Part shown: one piece after another, positions 53,337 to 61,398 of the stretch | How the letters are laid out: the number at the start of each line of letters is the position of its first letter | Position numbering within the stretch: the stretch's first letter is position 1 | DNA from: Lachnospiraceae bacterium | GTDB lineage: Bacteria > Bacillota > Clostridia > Lachnospirales > Lachnospiraceae | Length of the DNA: 64,000 bases | NCBI GenBank assembly: GCA_029067085.1 | Contig: JAIEFE010000010.1 | Span: 1 to 64,000 of the forward strand | Direction: 5' to 3' | Program-made: the position numbers and the translations under genes | Notes under the pieces: generated by a model | The model's database searches: none | The model's input: the letters and a program-made list of their open reading frames with translations, nothing else | Told to the model about the DNA's origin: nothing

Positions 53337-54029
53337 TCATAATGCATCTTTAGGACACACTTTCGTACACTCAAAACACAAAATACACTCCGTTCCATTT
53401 TTGCGTTTCCTTGTATTGTCCGTCATGTCAACATTCATAGGGCACACCGTCTTACACTTGCCGCAGGAAACGCATTTACTCTTGTCGCATTTGATCCGCA
53501 GTAAAGAAAAATAAGACATGGGCTTCAAAAATACCGTGATCGGGCAGATATACTTACAAAAAGCACGATTGTCTTTCAAAGTGAAGGCTAAGACGATACC
53601 GACTATGTAATACAGACCGTTTCCGATCAGGAATAACCAAAACATGATCCGTTCCATATTTTTTGCCTGTGCGAGAAATAGAGCACTGACAAAAATGAAG
53701 GATAATGCGAAGGTAATATACCTTATCCAACCCCACTTCTTTCTGGGCTGTTGTGGCATCTTATAGGGGAGCAGGTCAAGAACCATGGCTGTCCAGCAGG
53801 CATATCCGCACCATCCCCGACCGAAAAACAGCGGACCAAATATCTTTGCTACCGCGTAATGAATGGTTGCCGCCTCAAAAACACCTGTAAAGAGATAGTA
53901 CCAGAATCCCTCGATCTGCATATTCTCATTACAAAGCAGCCCAAGATAAACAAGCATATAGGTTCCGACTAAAAACTGTGCTACTCTGCGCGCGTGCTTA
54001 TATCGGAATTACTTTTTTAATTTTGCCAT
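53337..54029 (-). pseudogene. Membrane 4Fe-4S protein with an early in-frame stop
   Basis: From Met at 54029 (AAGGAG upstream) the frame reads MAKLKK, then TAA at 54011-54009, then FRYKHARRVAQFLVGTYMLV and on to a full NapH-like protein: membrane helices, GRGWCGYACW and two CxxCxxCxxxCP clusters (CVSCGKCKTVCP, CILCFECTKVCP). One base change from a Tyr codon would restore the gene. Translation could restart only at Met 53957 or a weak alternative codon, losing the first helix. In intact relatives electrons pass through these ferredoxin-like sites. Confidence 0.7.
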
Positions 54030-54036
54030 AATACCT

Positions 54037-54120
54037 CTATCTCCTTCTTGCATGAAAAAACTGCTCCCTGATTTCTTCCTGCTGCTCCTTTGTAAATGAT
54101 GCAGGCATATTTCCCTTCAT
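54037..54120 (-). pseudogene. Beheaded TetR-type regulator: N-terminal scrap
   Basis: The minus strand encodes MKGNMPASFTKEQQEEIREQ and FFHARRR before a stop. MPASFTKEQQEEIRE resembles the first helix of TetR/AcrR regulators; the recognition helix and ligand domain are missing. It is transcribed towards the broken Fe-S gene and has a promoter-operator region upstream (54154-54180). Confidence 0.5.
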
Positions 54121-54153
54121 ATGACCGTTTCTATTCAATTTGGTCATATATAG

Positions 54154-54169
54154 GTTGGCATTAACTAAC
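54154..54169. promoter_or_regulatory. TetR-type operator, copy 1 (one mismatch)
   Basis: GTTGG-CATTAA-CTAAC, a 5+5 bp inverted repeat with a six-base spacer and one mismatch, overlaps the region downstream of a TTGACA box on the minus strand before the regulator scrap. It matches the exact form GTTAG-N6-CTAAC found twice at 57788 and 57833. Confidence 0.6.
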
Positions 54170-54263
54170 TCGTTTGTCAATAGTCTTCATCTTTAATTGA
54201 AAAAGTAATAACATGGTATCCCTGTCACGGATGTAAAAAGCTACTTGAAAGTCACTTTCATAA

Positions 54264-54292
54264 TTGACAAACAAATGTGTACGGTTTACAAT
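54264..54292 (+). promoter_or_regulatory. Promoter of the SGNH hydrolase gene
   Basis: TTGACA (54264-54269) and TACAAT (54287-54292) are 17 bases apart, about 50 bases before the start. The rest of the 54121-54341 stretch holds no recognised gene. Confidence 0.85.
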
Positions 54293-54341
54293 TCAGGAAA
54301 GTTGACGATTTATGAAGATCATAGGAAAGGAATAGTGAAAA

Positions 54342-54962
54342 ATGCGCTTTTTATTTCAAGGAGATTCCATAACAGATGCAGGGAGGGATAATTACGAGAA
54401 TCCCTATGCCACGGGAAAAGGATATCCTCGTCTGCTGGAAGCGGATATCAATTTTGATCAGAGCGGCCATGAGATTTTAAACTGTGGTATCAGTGGAAAC
54501 CGGGTAGTGGATTTGCTTGCCAGATGGAAAAAGGATTGCCTAAATCTGAAGCCGGATGTGCTTACCATCTTGATAGGCGTGAATGATGTCTGGCATGAGC
54601 TGAATTGGGAAAACGGAGTCAGCGCAGAGGTGTTTGAACAGGTCTACCGCATTTTGCTGAAGGAAACCTTGAAAGCGCTGCCGGATATCAGGATCATCTT
54701 GATGGGTGCATATGTGATACATGGAGAAGCCACAGATGAAAAATGGGATGTGTTCGACAGTGAAGTGAGGATGCGCAGAGATATTACCAGAAAGCTTGCG
54801 GAGGAATTCCATCTGGATTATGTAGATCTTCAGGAAGTGTTCGATAAGGCGCAGGAAAAAGAGGCAGCCGTCCATTGGAGCCAGGACGGGGTACATCCTA
54901 CGGCGGCGGGACATAAGCTAATAGCCCAGGCATGGAAAGAGACTGCAATAAAAACGTTTTGA
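54342..54962 (+). CDS. SGNH/GDSL-family esterase
   Basis: The 206-residue protein has the four SGNH blocks: FQGDSITDAG (Ser), NCGISGNRV (Gly), LIGVNDVWHE (Asn) and DGVHPTAAGHKL (Asp/His). It hydrolyses esters, often acetyl groups on sugars; substrate unknown. No signal peptide, so it is cytoplasmic. Its 3' end stands in the middle of what was a (-) methyltransferase gene. Confidence 0.9.
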   Translation: MRFLFQGDSITDAGRDNYENPYATGKGYPRLLEADINFDQSGHEILNCGISGNRVVDLLARWKKDCLNLKPDVLTILIGVNDVWHELNWENGVSAEVFEQVYRILLKETLKALPDIRIILMGAYVIHGEATDEKWDVFDSEVRMRRDITRKLAEEFHLDYVDLQEVFDKAQEKEAAVHWSQDGVHPTAAGHKLIAQAWKETAIKTF

Positions 54963-55101
54963 ACATAGCAAGCATTGCCCCTGTGCCGCAGCCGGCATCC
55001 AGCAGGTCACAAAACGGCTCTTTCACTGCTTCCGCCAATATGTCAGGATAATCCTTGCGGCATACATTGTAAATGCTTGGATCATCATCATCAAATTTTG
55101 C
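54963..55101 (-). pseudogene. SAM methyltransferase N-terminal scrap
   Basis: The minus strand encodes KFDDDDPSIYNVCRKDYPDI then LLDAGCGTGAMLAM, the SAM-binding loop of a class I methyltransferase, and is cut at the SGNH gene's 3' end. The rest of the gene is missing here; a scrap of a C-terminal half of the same type is at 56566-56739. Confidence 0.65.
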
Positions 55102-55106
55102 AGCTG

Positions 55107-55429
55107 CTATTTTGCCGAATACAGATGAAAATCACATTTTTCCCCGCCTGTTCCCAATGTCTGAGTTCTTTCAAAGGTTATTCCGTCAAGATAACCGTAA
55201 GCATAAATTCAAGCAGCGATTTATAAACTGCAATATGCGGAAAAATAAGGTTTGTGTGCATTTGCTCCTTTGGCGGAATATTTTTATAATGAGAAAGAAT
55301 TTCCCGCAGCCTCTCCCTTGCAGTATCCCATATTCTTTCAGTCTCGGCATCCCCCAGGATCTCAGCGACTGTTTTCTTGATAATCTTCATTTTTTTGCTT
55401 TTATCAAGCATTTTGATATGCTCCTGCAT
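55107..55429 (-). pseudogene. L-2-amino-thiazoline-4-carboxylate-hydrolase-family gene, deleted and frameshifted
   Basis: The first frame (MQEHIKMLDKSKKMKIIKKT...) runs 80 residues and ends after LTE; a shifted frame continues GYLDGITFERTQTLGTGGEK CDF to a stop at 55107. This end is typical of the ATC-hydrolase family (FERTxTLxxGGxxCDF), but the central part with its Cys/His residues is absent. An intact relative follows at 55485-56126. Broken by an internal deletion plus frame loss. Confidence 0.65.
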
Positions 55430-55484
55430 AACGCTTAACCTCCTGCTGCCTTGAAAGCCATTTTATTACTCTCTATAGCTCTAT

Positions 55485-56126
55485 TTATATTTTTCTCTGC
55501 TTCTTTTTGTATCCACAGTCACAGTACGGTCCGCCGGAAGCCAATGTGTACTCCCGGACGAAGTCTGCTGCACCACCCGCTTCGCTCATGGTGTAATCCA
55601 ACCGGCACATGGCAGGGACAAGGTCGTACAGCCCAAGCTCACGCATCAGGGTGCAGATGCCGCAGGCGCTAAAGCGGGCTTCATAGCCGCTGCCGTCCGG
55701 ATAAGGATAAAATTCCATGTTCCACGAATAAGGATTTCTGTCTGCATCCTTCAATCGTTCAGTCGCTTTCATGGAAGAGATGTCCTTGTCAGAAAACTTG
55801 GTTTCCCCGCTCTTACGGCAGAACCACTTCATAGCAGGAATCATCATGGAGTTAGCATAATATGTTGTCAGCCGTTTTACATCAGGTCGCTCCGGCATAT
55901 TCAGCACAAAGGCAGAAAGTAGGGCGCAGTTGACGATATTCATTTTGAAGCGGTCTTCCTTTTCAAATTCCGGCAGTCCGGCGATTATCTCTTGATACTG
56001 CGGCTTTGCTTTTGCTACGACTTTTCTTGCTGCTTCCCTGTCCAGTCCAAACTCCGTGATCAGATTATATTCAAAGGATTTTCTAAATAACACCCACATC
56101 CCCATGGGCATTCCCATGTATTTCAT
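55485..56126 (-). CDS. L-2-amino-thiazoline-4-carboxylate hydrolase family protein
   Basis: The 213-residue protein ends with FSACGICTLMRELGLYDLVP, LDYTMSEAGGAADFVREYTL and GGPYCDCGYKK, the conserved end of the ATC-hydrolase family. Named for a Pseudomonas enzyme in DL-ATC to cysteine conversion; distant homologues probably act on other substrates. Start at 56126 (GGAGG 10 bases before) is chosen over an upstream Met. Confidence 0.72.
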   Translation of the reverse strand: MKYMGMPMGMWVLFRKSFEYNLITEFGLDREAARKVVAKAKPQYQEIIAGLPEFEKEDRFKMNIVNCALLSAFVLNMPERPDVKRLTTYYANSMMIPAMKWFCRKSGETKFSDKDISSMKATERLKDADRNPYSWNMEFYPYPDGSGYEARFSACGICTLMRELGLYDLVPAMCRLDYTMSEAGGAADFVREYTLASGGPYCDCGYKKKQRKI

Positions 56127-56171
56127 ATACAGATTACCTCCCACTTCTCTGCAGCCAGGGTATACAACGAT

Positions 56172-56564
56172 TTACTTGTCTGCAATATGGCTGTCTATCT
56201 TTGACTGGAACAGTGCTCCTGCCCACAGATACACACCCAAAATAATCAATAGTATCCCAATAATGAGCAGCGGGATTTTCAGGAAAGTAACCCTGCCTGT
56301 TTCAAACGCTGTACTTTTTCCTGCTATAACAGCGATTACCGTAATGGCAATGACCAATGCAGCCGCCAGTTTTTGGGCATAAACCTTCTTTGAACCCGAC
56401 ATCTGTTCTTCCCGGATCAGCCCCAATTCCCGCGCCCTTTGCTGAATGGCGGGAGGCCAGTTATTCACCTGTGCCAGCGGGTCTTTCAAACTTACTGCCA
56501 CGACCACCAGTGTAAACAGGATACACGCTGCAACGCATTCAACCAAAATTATCATAAAATTCAT
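56172..56564 (-). pseudogene. Chimeric membrane-protein scrap
   Basis: Residues 1-65 (VECVAACILFTLVVVAVSLK, VNNWPPAIQQRARELGL) match the opening of a common Firmicutes membrane protein family of about 200 residues. The remainder (ILGVYLWAGALFQSKIDSHI, then ADK and a stop) matches the first part of isoprenylcysteine-methyltransferase-like proteins and is cut where the active region should begin. The 130-residue frame is therefore a junction of two truncated genes. It could still be translated, with AGGAAG before the ATG. Confidence 0.5.
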
Positions 56565-56565
56565 C

Positions 56566-56739
56566 TCACTTCCTGCACCGAAAAGCCGCCATGCCTTCCA
56601 CAGTCTTTACCTGCGCTTTCCCATACATAGCTTTCAGCCGCTTTTGTAAGCTCTCCGCCGTCTCGTAGGGCGGTGTAAAGTATCCTTTCGGTGTGTAAAT
56701 TTTATCAACCAAAAAGTCGGTTCTTTTATTTTCACCTTT
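56566..56739 (-). pseudogene. SAM methyltransferase C-terminal scrap
   Basis: The minus strand encodes RTDFLVDKIYTPKGYFTPPY and VKTVEGMAAFRC and a stop. This matches the end of class I methyltransferases of the type whose start is seen at 54963-55101. It lies upstream of that N-terminal scrap on the same strand, so the two scraps are from different copies or were rearranged. Confidence 0.5.
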
Positions 56740-57675
56740 CACATAAAAGCAGCCGCAGAGAATCCCATATCGGCATAGCGATATCCGGTCTTTCTGTCCG
56801 CAGTTCCTCCCATGCCCTGTCAAGCATGGTCATCTCACTGATCGCATGCGCACAGTGATCTGTTGCCGCCAGACGCCCCAGCGGGGTTTTACACATCACA
56901 TACACTATCGCCTGCCAAAGCATCCTCTTAACTCCGCCCGTGAAATAGGCCTCATCCCCGACCGGCCTGATAGAATAATCCAGTGCCTTTAAAAGGACAA
57001 ATGCTTCCGCTGTGGCATCTACCATAGCCTTTCTCTGCGCTTTCGATGCTCTGGGCAAACTGCAGTCAACCGCATAGGACACATAACCTATCGGAAGAAT
57101 CTCTGCCATATGACATTTCAGCCAGGCATCCATCTCATTTTCCCAGATCAATCTGCATCCAGATCCTGAAAAAACCGATGACAGACACTCTCGGAAAGCA
57201 TAAGACAGCCCTCCATTTCTTCCGCCCACAGTCAGATGCGTTTTGAGATGAATACTGACAACACGATCATCCTCACGCCTGCCGCCGCCGTCATAAATCC
57301 AAAAGCGACCTCTTTTTTCACAGAAGAGCCGGAACGAACTGCTGCTTCTGTTTTTTCCGTCCATGGATTGTTGCCTATGAAAACAACATATTGACTTACG
57401 TTAGCGGCAAGCGCCGCAAGGACATCCGGAACCTGGTCTGCCTGCATAACAACAAAGATGATGTCATATTCATCATCAGGATTCAGACAGCCTGTAACTT
57501 TAATGTTGTCTTTTGTAGTTTTCATTTGCAGATAATGCTTAATCACAAGTCCACTCCTGCCCAGTGTGTTCTTCCACTCTCCTCTGGCAAGCAGCGTTAC
57601 GTCATTCCCGCCCTTTTTCAACACATGAGCCAGTTCGCAGCCGATCACGCCTGCACCATAAACCAATATTTTCAT
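56732..57675 (-). pseudogene. Ketopantoate-reductase-like gene split by a frameshift
   Basis: The first frame gives a nucleotide-binding fold (KILVYGAGVIGCELAHVLKK, DIIFVVMQADQVPDVLAAL) to FGFMTAAA near 57277. The next frame takes over at GGRREDDRVVSIHLKTHLTV and continues to a helical end (KAMVDATAEAFVLLKALDYS). Together they would make one PanE-like protein of about 310 residues. The break lies in a GGC-repeat (GACGGCGGCGGCAGGCG), as expected for slippage. Family enzymes reduce ketopantoate or other 2-keto acids with NADPH. Confidence 0.75.
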
Positions 57676-57787
57676 ATTCTGGAACCTCCTACTATTAAAT
57701 AAATCATACTCTCGTCTTTACTCCGCAACATTTTTAACTTTTTCTTCCCATTGCTCCGGTTAACAGAGCAACAGTTCTTTGATAGCG

Positions 57788-57803
57788 GTTAGTATATACT
57801 AAC
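57788..57803. promoter_or_regulatory. TetR-type operator, copy 2 (perfect palindrome)
   Basis: GTTAGTATATACTAAC is a perfect 16-bp palindrome with the same GTTAG-N6-CTAAC frame as copies at 54154 and 57833. It lies about 112 bases before the ketopantoate-reductase-like gene, downstream of its promoter. Confidence 0.75.
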
Positions 57804-57832
57804 TCTCATTCTGAGAAATACGGTCACAGCAT

Positions 57833-57848
57833 GTTAGTGACCGCTAAC
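57833..57848. promoter_or_regulatory. TetR-type operator, copy 3
   Basis: GTTAG-TGACCG-CTAAC, a 5+5 bp inverted repeat with the same spacing as copy 2. A CTCAGAATGAG or near-identical sequence flanks both copies, so a 40-base unit seems duplicated. Placed directly downstream of the -10 box of the promoter at 57857. Confidence 0.7.
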
Positions 57849-57856
57849 TCATTCTG

Positions 57857-57886
57857 AGTATACTCCTGCCTATCTCCTTTTGTCAA
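57857..57886 (-). promoter_or_regulatory. Promoter of the ketopantoate-reductase-like locus
   Basis: On the minus strand TTGACA (57886-57881) and TATACT (57862-57857) are 18 bases apart. The two operators lie just downstream, so bound repressor would block initiation or elongation. Confidence 0.8.
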
Positions 57887-57960
57887 CACGTTAAGTATTC
57901 TTTTCTGTGGCAAAAATGAGGGAAGCAGTCAATCAACCACTTCCCTTCTCATCAAATATT

Positions 57961-60288
57961 CTATTGACCCGTAAGCCTTGCCGTTCCAAAGGACGCCGGG
58001 GTTGACCAGCATGTATTGGTGGTGTCATACCAGTTTATCATACCGAGTCTTGCTCCGTTCTTACAATCGTTGATCTGCACTTCAAATCCTATGAAATCCC
58101 CTTCCTTAGGCTGCTTATCTGTCCACGCTATGGCCATCTCCACCACGTATCCGTCATCCATCCGCTTCACCTGTGAAGTGATATATTCCTCTTTACATAC
58201 GGCTCCGTTGAAAGAATGAGCATTTTCACAGTTGACACGATACTGCTTGTCGTCGAGTTTATATTCTCTTGCCTTATCGTTCTTCTCGTCGATGAACACC
58301 TCTACGGAATCCTGGATATATGGCTCTTCTGCCGACACATCAAGATTCGGATCCGTTACCTTCATCAGCACATACAGGGCATTTTCATCCCACAATGCCT
58401 TCGCTGTGCCGGAAGCCTCAGACTTTCCGCCTTCCACATTCACCACCGACAGCACGAGCTCCTGCGCTTTCTCCCATGCGCCCTCCTCGACTCCGTCCAC
58501 GTTCGCAGTCCCCTTCGTTATCTTCGCAAATGGTTTCAAGATAAGTTTTCCGAAGGCTTCGCTGCTGTTATCCTGATTGTTTTCGGTATCATTCCACGAA
58601 AGAAGCTTATCCGCGTCGTGTACCCTGACATCAAATTTCAGTTCCGAAAATGCCTCCAGAACCTCCGTCTCGACAAAAAATTCCGCCTCATAGCCCTTGT
58701 CCGTTTCCTTTCCGGCACTCCTGTCTATGGTCTCTGTTATCACATTCCTGCTTCCTGCCTCGCCTTCCGGCAGCTGTGCATAGAGGGTCACATGATCTCC
58801 CTCGTCAGCTTTTGCATCCTCCACCAGAATTTTTACCCCTAGGCCCTTATCATTCCATATCGGCACAAACGCCGCCTTTGTCTCCTCATCTCCAAATGCA
58901 ATGGCCTCAGCAGCTTCGTAATCATCCATCTGTGATACCAGCACGCTATGTATGATCGGACCCAGCCTGGAAGCATCCACAAACGCCCAGAAAGCGGGTT
59001 TTGGCTGATATTGCGCGTCAAAGAGCAGCGGACACTGCATTCTGGTACCGTCGGCCGAGCCGCCCACGAAATTTGCCCCCTGCAGCCAGGAATGAGCGTC
59101 GTCGGTTCCCCAGAACACAATGGCTGTGATCGGTACTCCATCCTTCTTCAGGCTAACCACCGCATCAAACAGAGATTGATACACATACGCCTGCTTCTGG
59201 TATTCCTCCTCTATACTGCTCCCGTCAAAATCCATGCTCGACTTCAGATCAAGCTCCGTAATCTGAATCTCATCCACCAGCGCTGCATATTTTCTGGCGC
59301 TCTCCTCGAATTCCGAAGCGGAAAAGCTCATATCGTAATGCCCCTGCATTCCCATGCCGTCAATCCGCGCCTCCGGATTGGCTTTGATCTTTTCGATCAG
59401 TTTGCAGATTCCATCCGCCTTTCTCGCATTGGTATCGTTATAGTCATTGTAGAAAAGCTTGATATGTGCAGGCGCATACTGATTGGCATATACAAACGCC
59501 CATTCAATAAAGTCTGAATTGTGAAAAACATTAAACCAAGAGGACTGGGTGCGCAAACCGCCATCACTGTCATTTACCGCTTCGTTCACCACATCCCATG
59601 CATAGATCATGCCTTTAAACTCGCTGTCCGCACCCTCGTAGTGCTCCATGACATTCTTGATATAATTTTCCATACGCGCAAGCATGGTCTGCTTGTCCAC
59701 ATAGGGATTATTCTCATTATATTCCTCATGGAAAAACCACTCCGGCGTCTGGGAATGCCATACCAGCACATGCCCTCTGACCATGATCTTTCTCCCATCC
59801 ACGCCAACAGTGTCATTATAGGCCTTGATTTCCTTCATCATCATGTCGGGAACCGTAAAATCAAGAATCGGGAACCCGTCCTCACCGATATTTGGCCGAT
59901 ACCCCAGAAAGGATTCCGGTTTCATTTCATTTTCCATGGTGACGCTGTTAAACTGGCCCTTCACAAGCTCCATTCTGGCCTCGTCCGAGATGGCTGCCAT
60001 CGGCACGCAGACACCCGCTCTGCCGCCAAACTCCTGCGCAAACACACGGCGCAGCGTCTGTTCATCTTCCGCTTCCCATTCCCACTCCTGCGGATCCTGC
60101 ACCTTCACCGCATCCTGCTCCTGCACTGTGCCTTGTCGCTGCACGCTCTCCTCCAATTCTGCGGTTTCAGCCGTTTCGGAACTTACATTCTGCGTTGCGT
60201 CGCCTGCGCCACAGCCCGCCATAACAAAAGCCATGCCAATCGGCGCCAGTTTTGTAAAAAGTCTTTTGATTCCTCTTCCTATTCTCAT
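57961..60288 (-). CDS. GH10 xylanase lipoprotein with CBM9-like domain
   Basis: The 775-residue protein has a lipoprotein signal with FVMAGC near residue 26 and a GH10 barrel at about 80-430: GHVLVWHSQTPEWFF, the acid/base Glu in YAWDVVNEAVND and nucleophile Glu in IQITELDLKS. Residues about 590-775 match CBM9 (GTAKALWDENALYVLMKVTD, DSVEVFID). GH10 enzymes cut beta-1,4-xylan. Lipid anchoring suggests cell-surface xylan breakdown. No sugar transporter is adjacent. Confidence 0.93.
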   Translation of the reverse strand: MRIGRGIKRLFTKLAPIGMAFVMAGCGAGDATQNVSSETAETAELEESVQRQGTVQEQDAVKVQDPQEWEWEAEDEQTLRRVFAQEFGGRAGVCVPMAAISDEARMELVKGQFNSVTMENEMKPESFLGYRPNIGEDGFPILDFTVPDMMMKEIKAYNDTVGVDGRKIMVRGHVLVWHSQTPEWFFHEEYNENNPYVDKQTMLARMENYIKNVMEHYEGADSEFKGMIYAWDVVNEAVNDSDGGLRTQSSWFNVFHNSDFIEWAFVYANQYAPAHIKLFYNDYNDTNARKADGICKLIEKIKANPEARIDGMGMQGHYDMSFSASEFEESARKYAALVDEIQITELDLKSSMDFDGSSIEEEYQKQAYVYQSLFDAVVSLKKDGVPITAIVFWGTDDAHSWLQGANFVGGSADGTRMQCPLLFDAQYQPKPAFWAFVDASRLGPIIHSVLVSQMDDYEAAEAIAFGDEETKAAFVPIWNDKGLGVKILVEDAKADEGDHVTLYAQLPEGEAGSRNVITETIDRSAGKETDKGYEAEFFVETEVLEAFSELKFDVRVHDADKLLSWNDTENNQDNSSEAFGKLILKPFAKITKGTANVDGVEEGAWEKAQELVLSVVNVEGGKSEASGTAKALWDENALYVLMKVTDPNLDVSAEEPYIQDSVEVFIDEKNDKAREYKLDDKQYRVNCENAHSFNGAVCKEEYITSQVKRMDDGYVVEMAIAWTDKQPKEGDFIGFEVQINDCKNGARLGMINWYDTTNTCWSTPASFGTARLTGQ

Positions 60289-60335
60289 TTTCTTTCTCCT
60301 TTATTCCGCATTTCAAAATCCTTATCTATAACTGT

Positions 60336-60776
60336 TCAGCTTTTCGTCAACTCCTGCAATCTGTCATTTATGGTCCTGGCTTCCTTACAACTAAATAAAT
60401 AGAATACAAACCATATCACCGCAAACGTGGCACAGGAGACCAAAAATTCCAAAAAAACATACCGGCTCAGCCGGGGTGGAATCCAGTCCAAATGGAAGGC
60501 GACACAATAGAAAAAACCGGTTCCGACAAAGAAATGAATGCCTGCCTTAATCAGCAATGAAGGCCGTTCCAATACATACACGATAGCCGTTGTGCCATAG
60601 CCGATCCCCACGATCATCGATCCCACGGCGTGCCGTGGATAATATTCCAGTATCGCAAGCAAAAAATCCTTACCCTGCCAATAGAATGTAAATAAACAGA
60701 AAAAAACAAAAAAGGTACAGCCCCATGCGATACCGCGAAATAAAAATTTAATAATCAATTTGACAGAATATTTCAT
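60336..60776 (-). CDS. DUF3021 membrane protein
   Basis: A 146-residue protein with four membrane helices (AWGCTFFVFFCLFTFYWQ; AVGSMIVGIGYGTTAIVYVL) of the DUF3021 family, which co-occurs with LytTR regulators. It overlaps the LytTR gene end by four bases. Its role as a partner or inhibitor of that LytTR is inferred. Confidence 0.82.
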   Translation of the reverse strand: MKYSVKLIIKFLFRGIAWGCTFFVFFCLFTFYWQGKDFLLAILEYYPRHAVGSMIVGIGYGTTAIVYVLERPSLLIKAGIHFFVGTGFFYCVAFHLDWIPPRLSRYVFLEFLVSCATFAVIWFVFYLFSCKEARTINDRLQELTKS

Positions 60777-61222
60777 TTCAGACCCAGCCTTTCTTTAAAT
60801 GATTTCCGAAAACTTCTGGAAATATAATCCTCCATACCATTCTTCATAACCAACTCCAGTGAACCGTTGAATCCGGCAGATACATGGCTGATCTGACGGA
60901 TATTGATGATAGAGGATTTTGAGACCCGGACAAAAACCTCTCCAAGGATACGCTCCAATTCATACAACGGTTTGTCCAATCTGTATCTGCTTTTCAACTT
61001 GTCATAGCAGATCACTTCCCGCCCTTCCGTACGGATCAACTCCAGATCTTCCGGCTCCAAAAAGTAAGTTTTCCCATCTCTTACTCCTATCAAAGGCAGA
61101 GAATCCGTACCCTCTCTCTCCAGAATGGAGATTGCCTCTGCGATAGCAGGAGACATTTGTATAATATGCAAAACAGCATACGGCTCCGTACAGTCTGCAT
61201 TGATATTGCACTCTACTCTCAT
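60773..61222 (-). CDS. LytTR DNA-binding regulator (single-domain type)
   Basis: The 149-residue protein has a LytTR domain in its second half (FLEPEDLELIRTEGREVICY, GEVFVRVSKSSIINIRQISH, YISRSFRKSFKERLGLK) and no receiver domain. The start at 61222 follows AAAGGAG. It is paired with DUF3021 and divergently oriented to the ABC transporter genes, which are plausible targets. Confidence 0.87.
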   Translation of the reverse strand: MRVECNINADCTEPYAVLHIIQMSPAIAEAISILEREGTDSLPLIGVRDGKTYFLEPEDLELIRTEGREVICYDKLKSRYRLDKPLYELERILGEVFVRVSKSSIINIRQISHVSAGFNGSLELVMKNGMEDYISRSFRKSFKERLGLK

Positions 61223-61337
61223 CACCAAACTCCTTTCCTCCGTTCTATTATAGCACACGATCCGTAGACAGCAGCTGCATTTGAAGCATGGAATCCTACC
61301 ACTTGCACACCGCAGTCCACCGCTTCGTCTTAAAGCA

Positions 61338-61366
61338 TTGCATCTGAAAAAGCCACATTATAGAAT
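61338..61366 (+). promoter_or_regulatory. Promoter of the ABC exporter
   Basis: TTGCAT (61338-61343) and TAGAAT (61361-61366) are 17 bases apart, about 30 bases before the ATP-binding gene. The divergent LytTR gene may regulate it; no firm LytTR site was assigned. Confidence 0.6.
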
Positions 61367-61398
61367 GGTGCCATCTTCAAACGACAAGGAGGGAAAGC

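Noticed and set aside
54009..54011. Stop codon readthrough or recoding in the Fe-S protein
   Set aside because: The codon is TAA, which is not used for selenocysteine or pyrrolysine, and no stem-loop was seen after it.
57232..57675. Programmed ribosomal frameshift in the ketopantoate-reductase-like gene
   Set aside because: There is no slippery heptamer with stimulator typical of such events; the surrounding locus is full of decayed genes.
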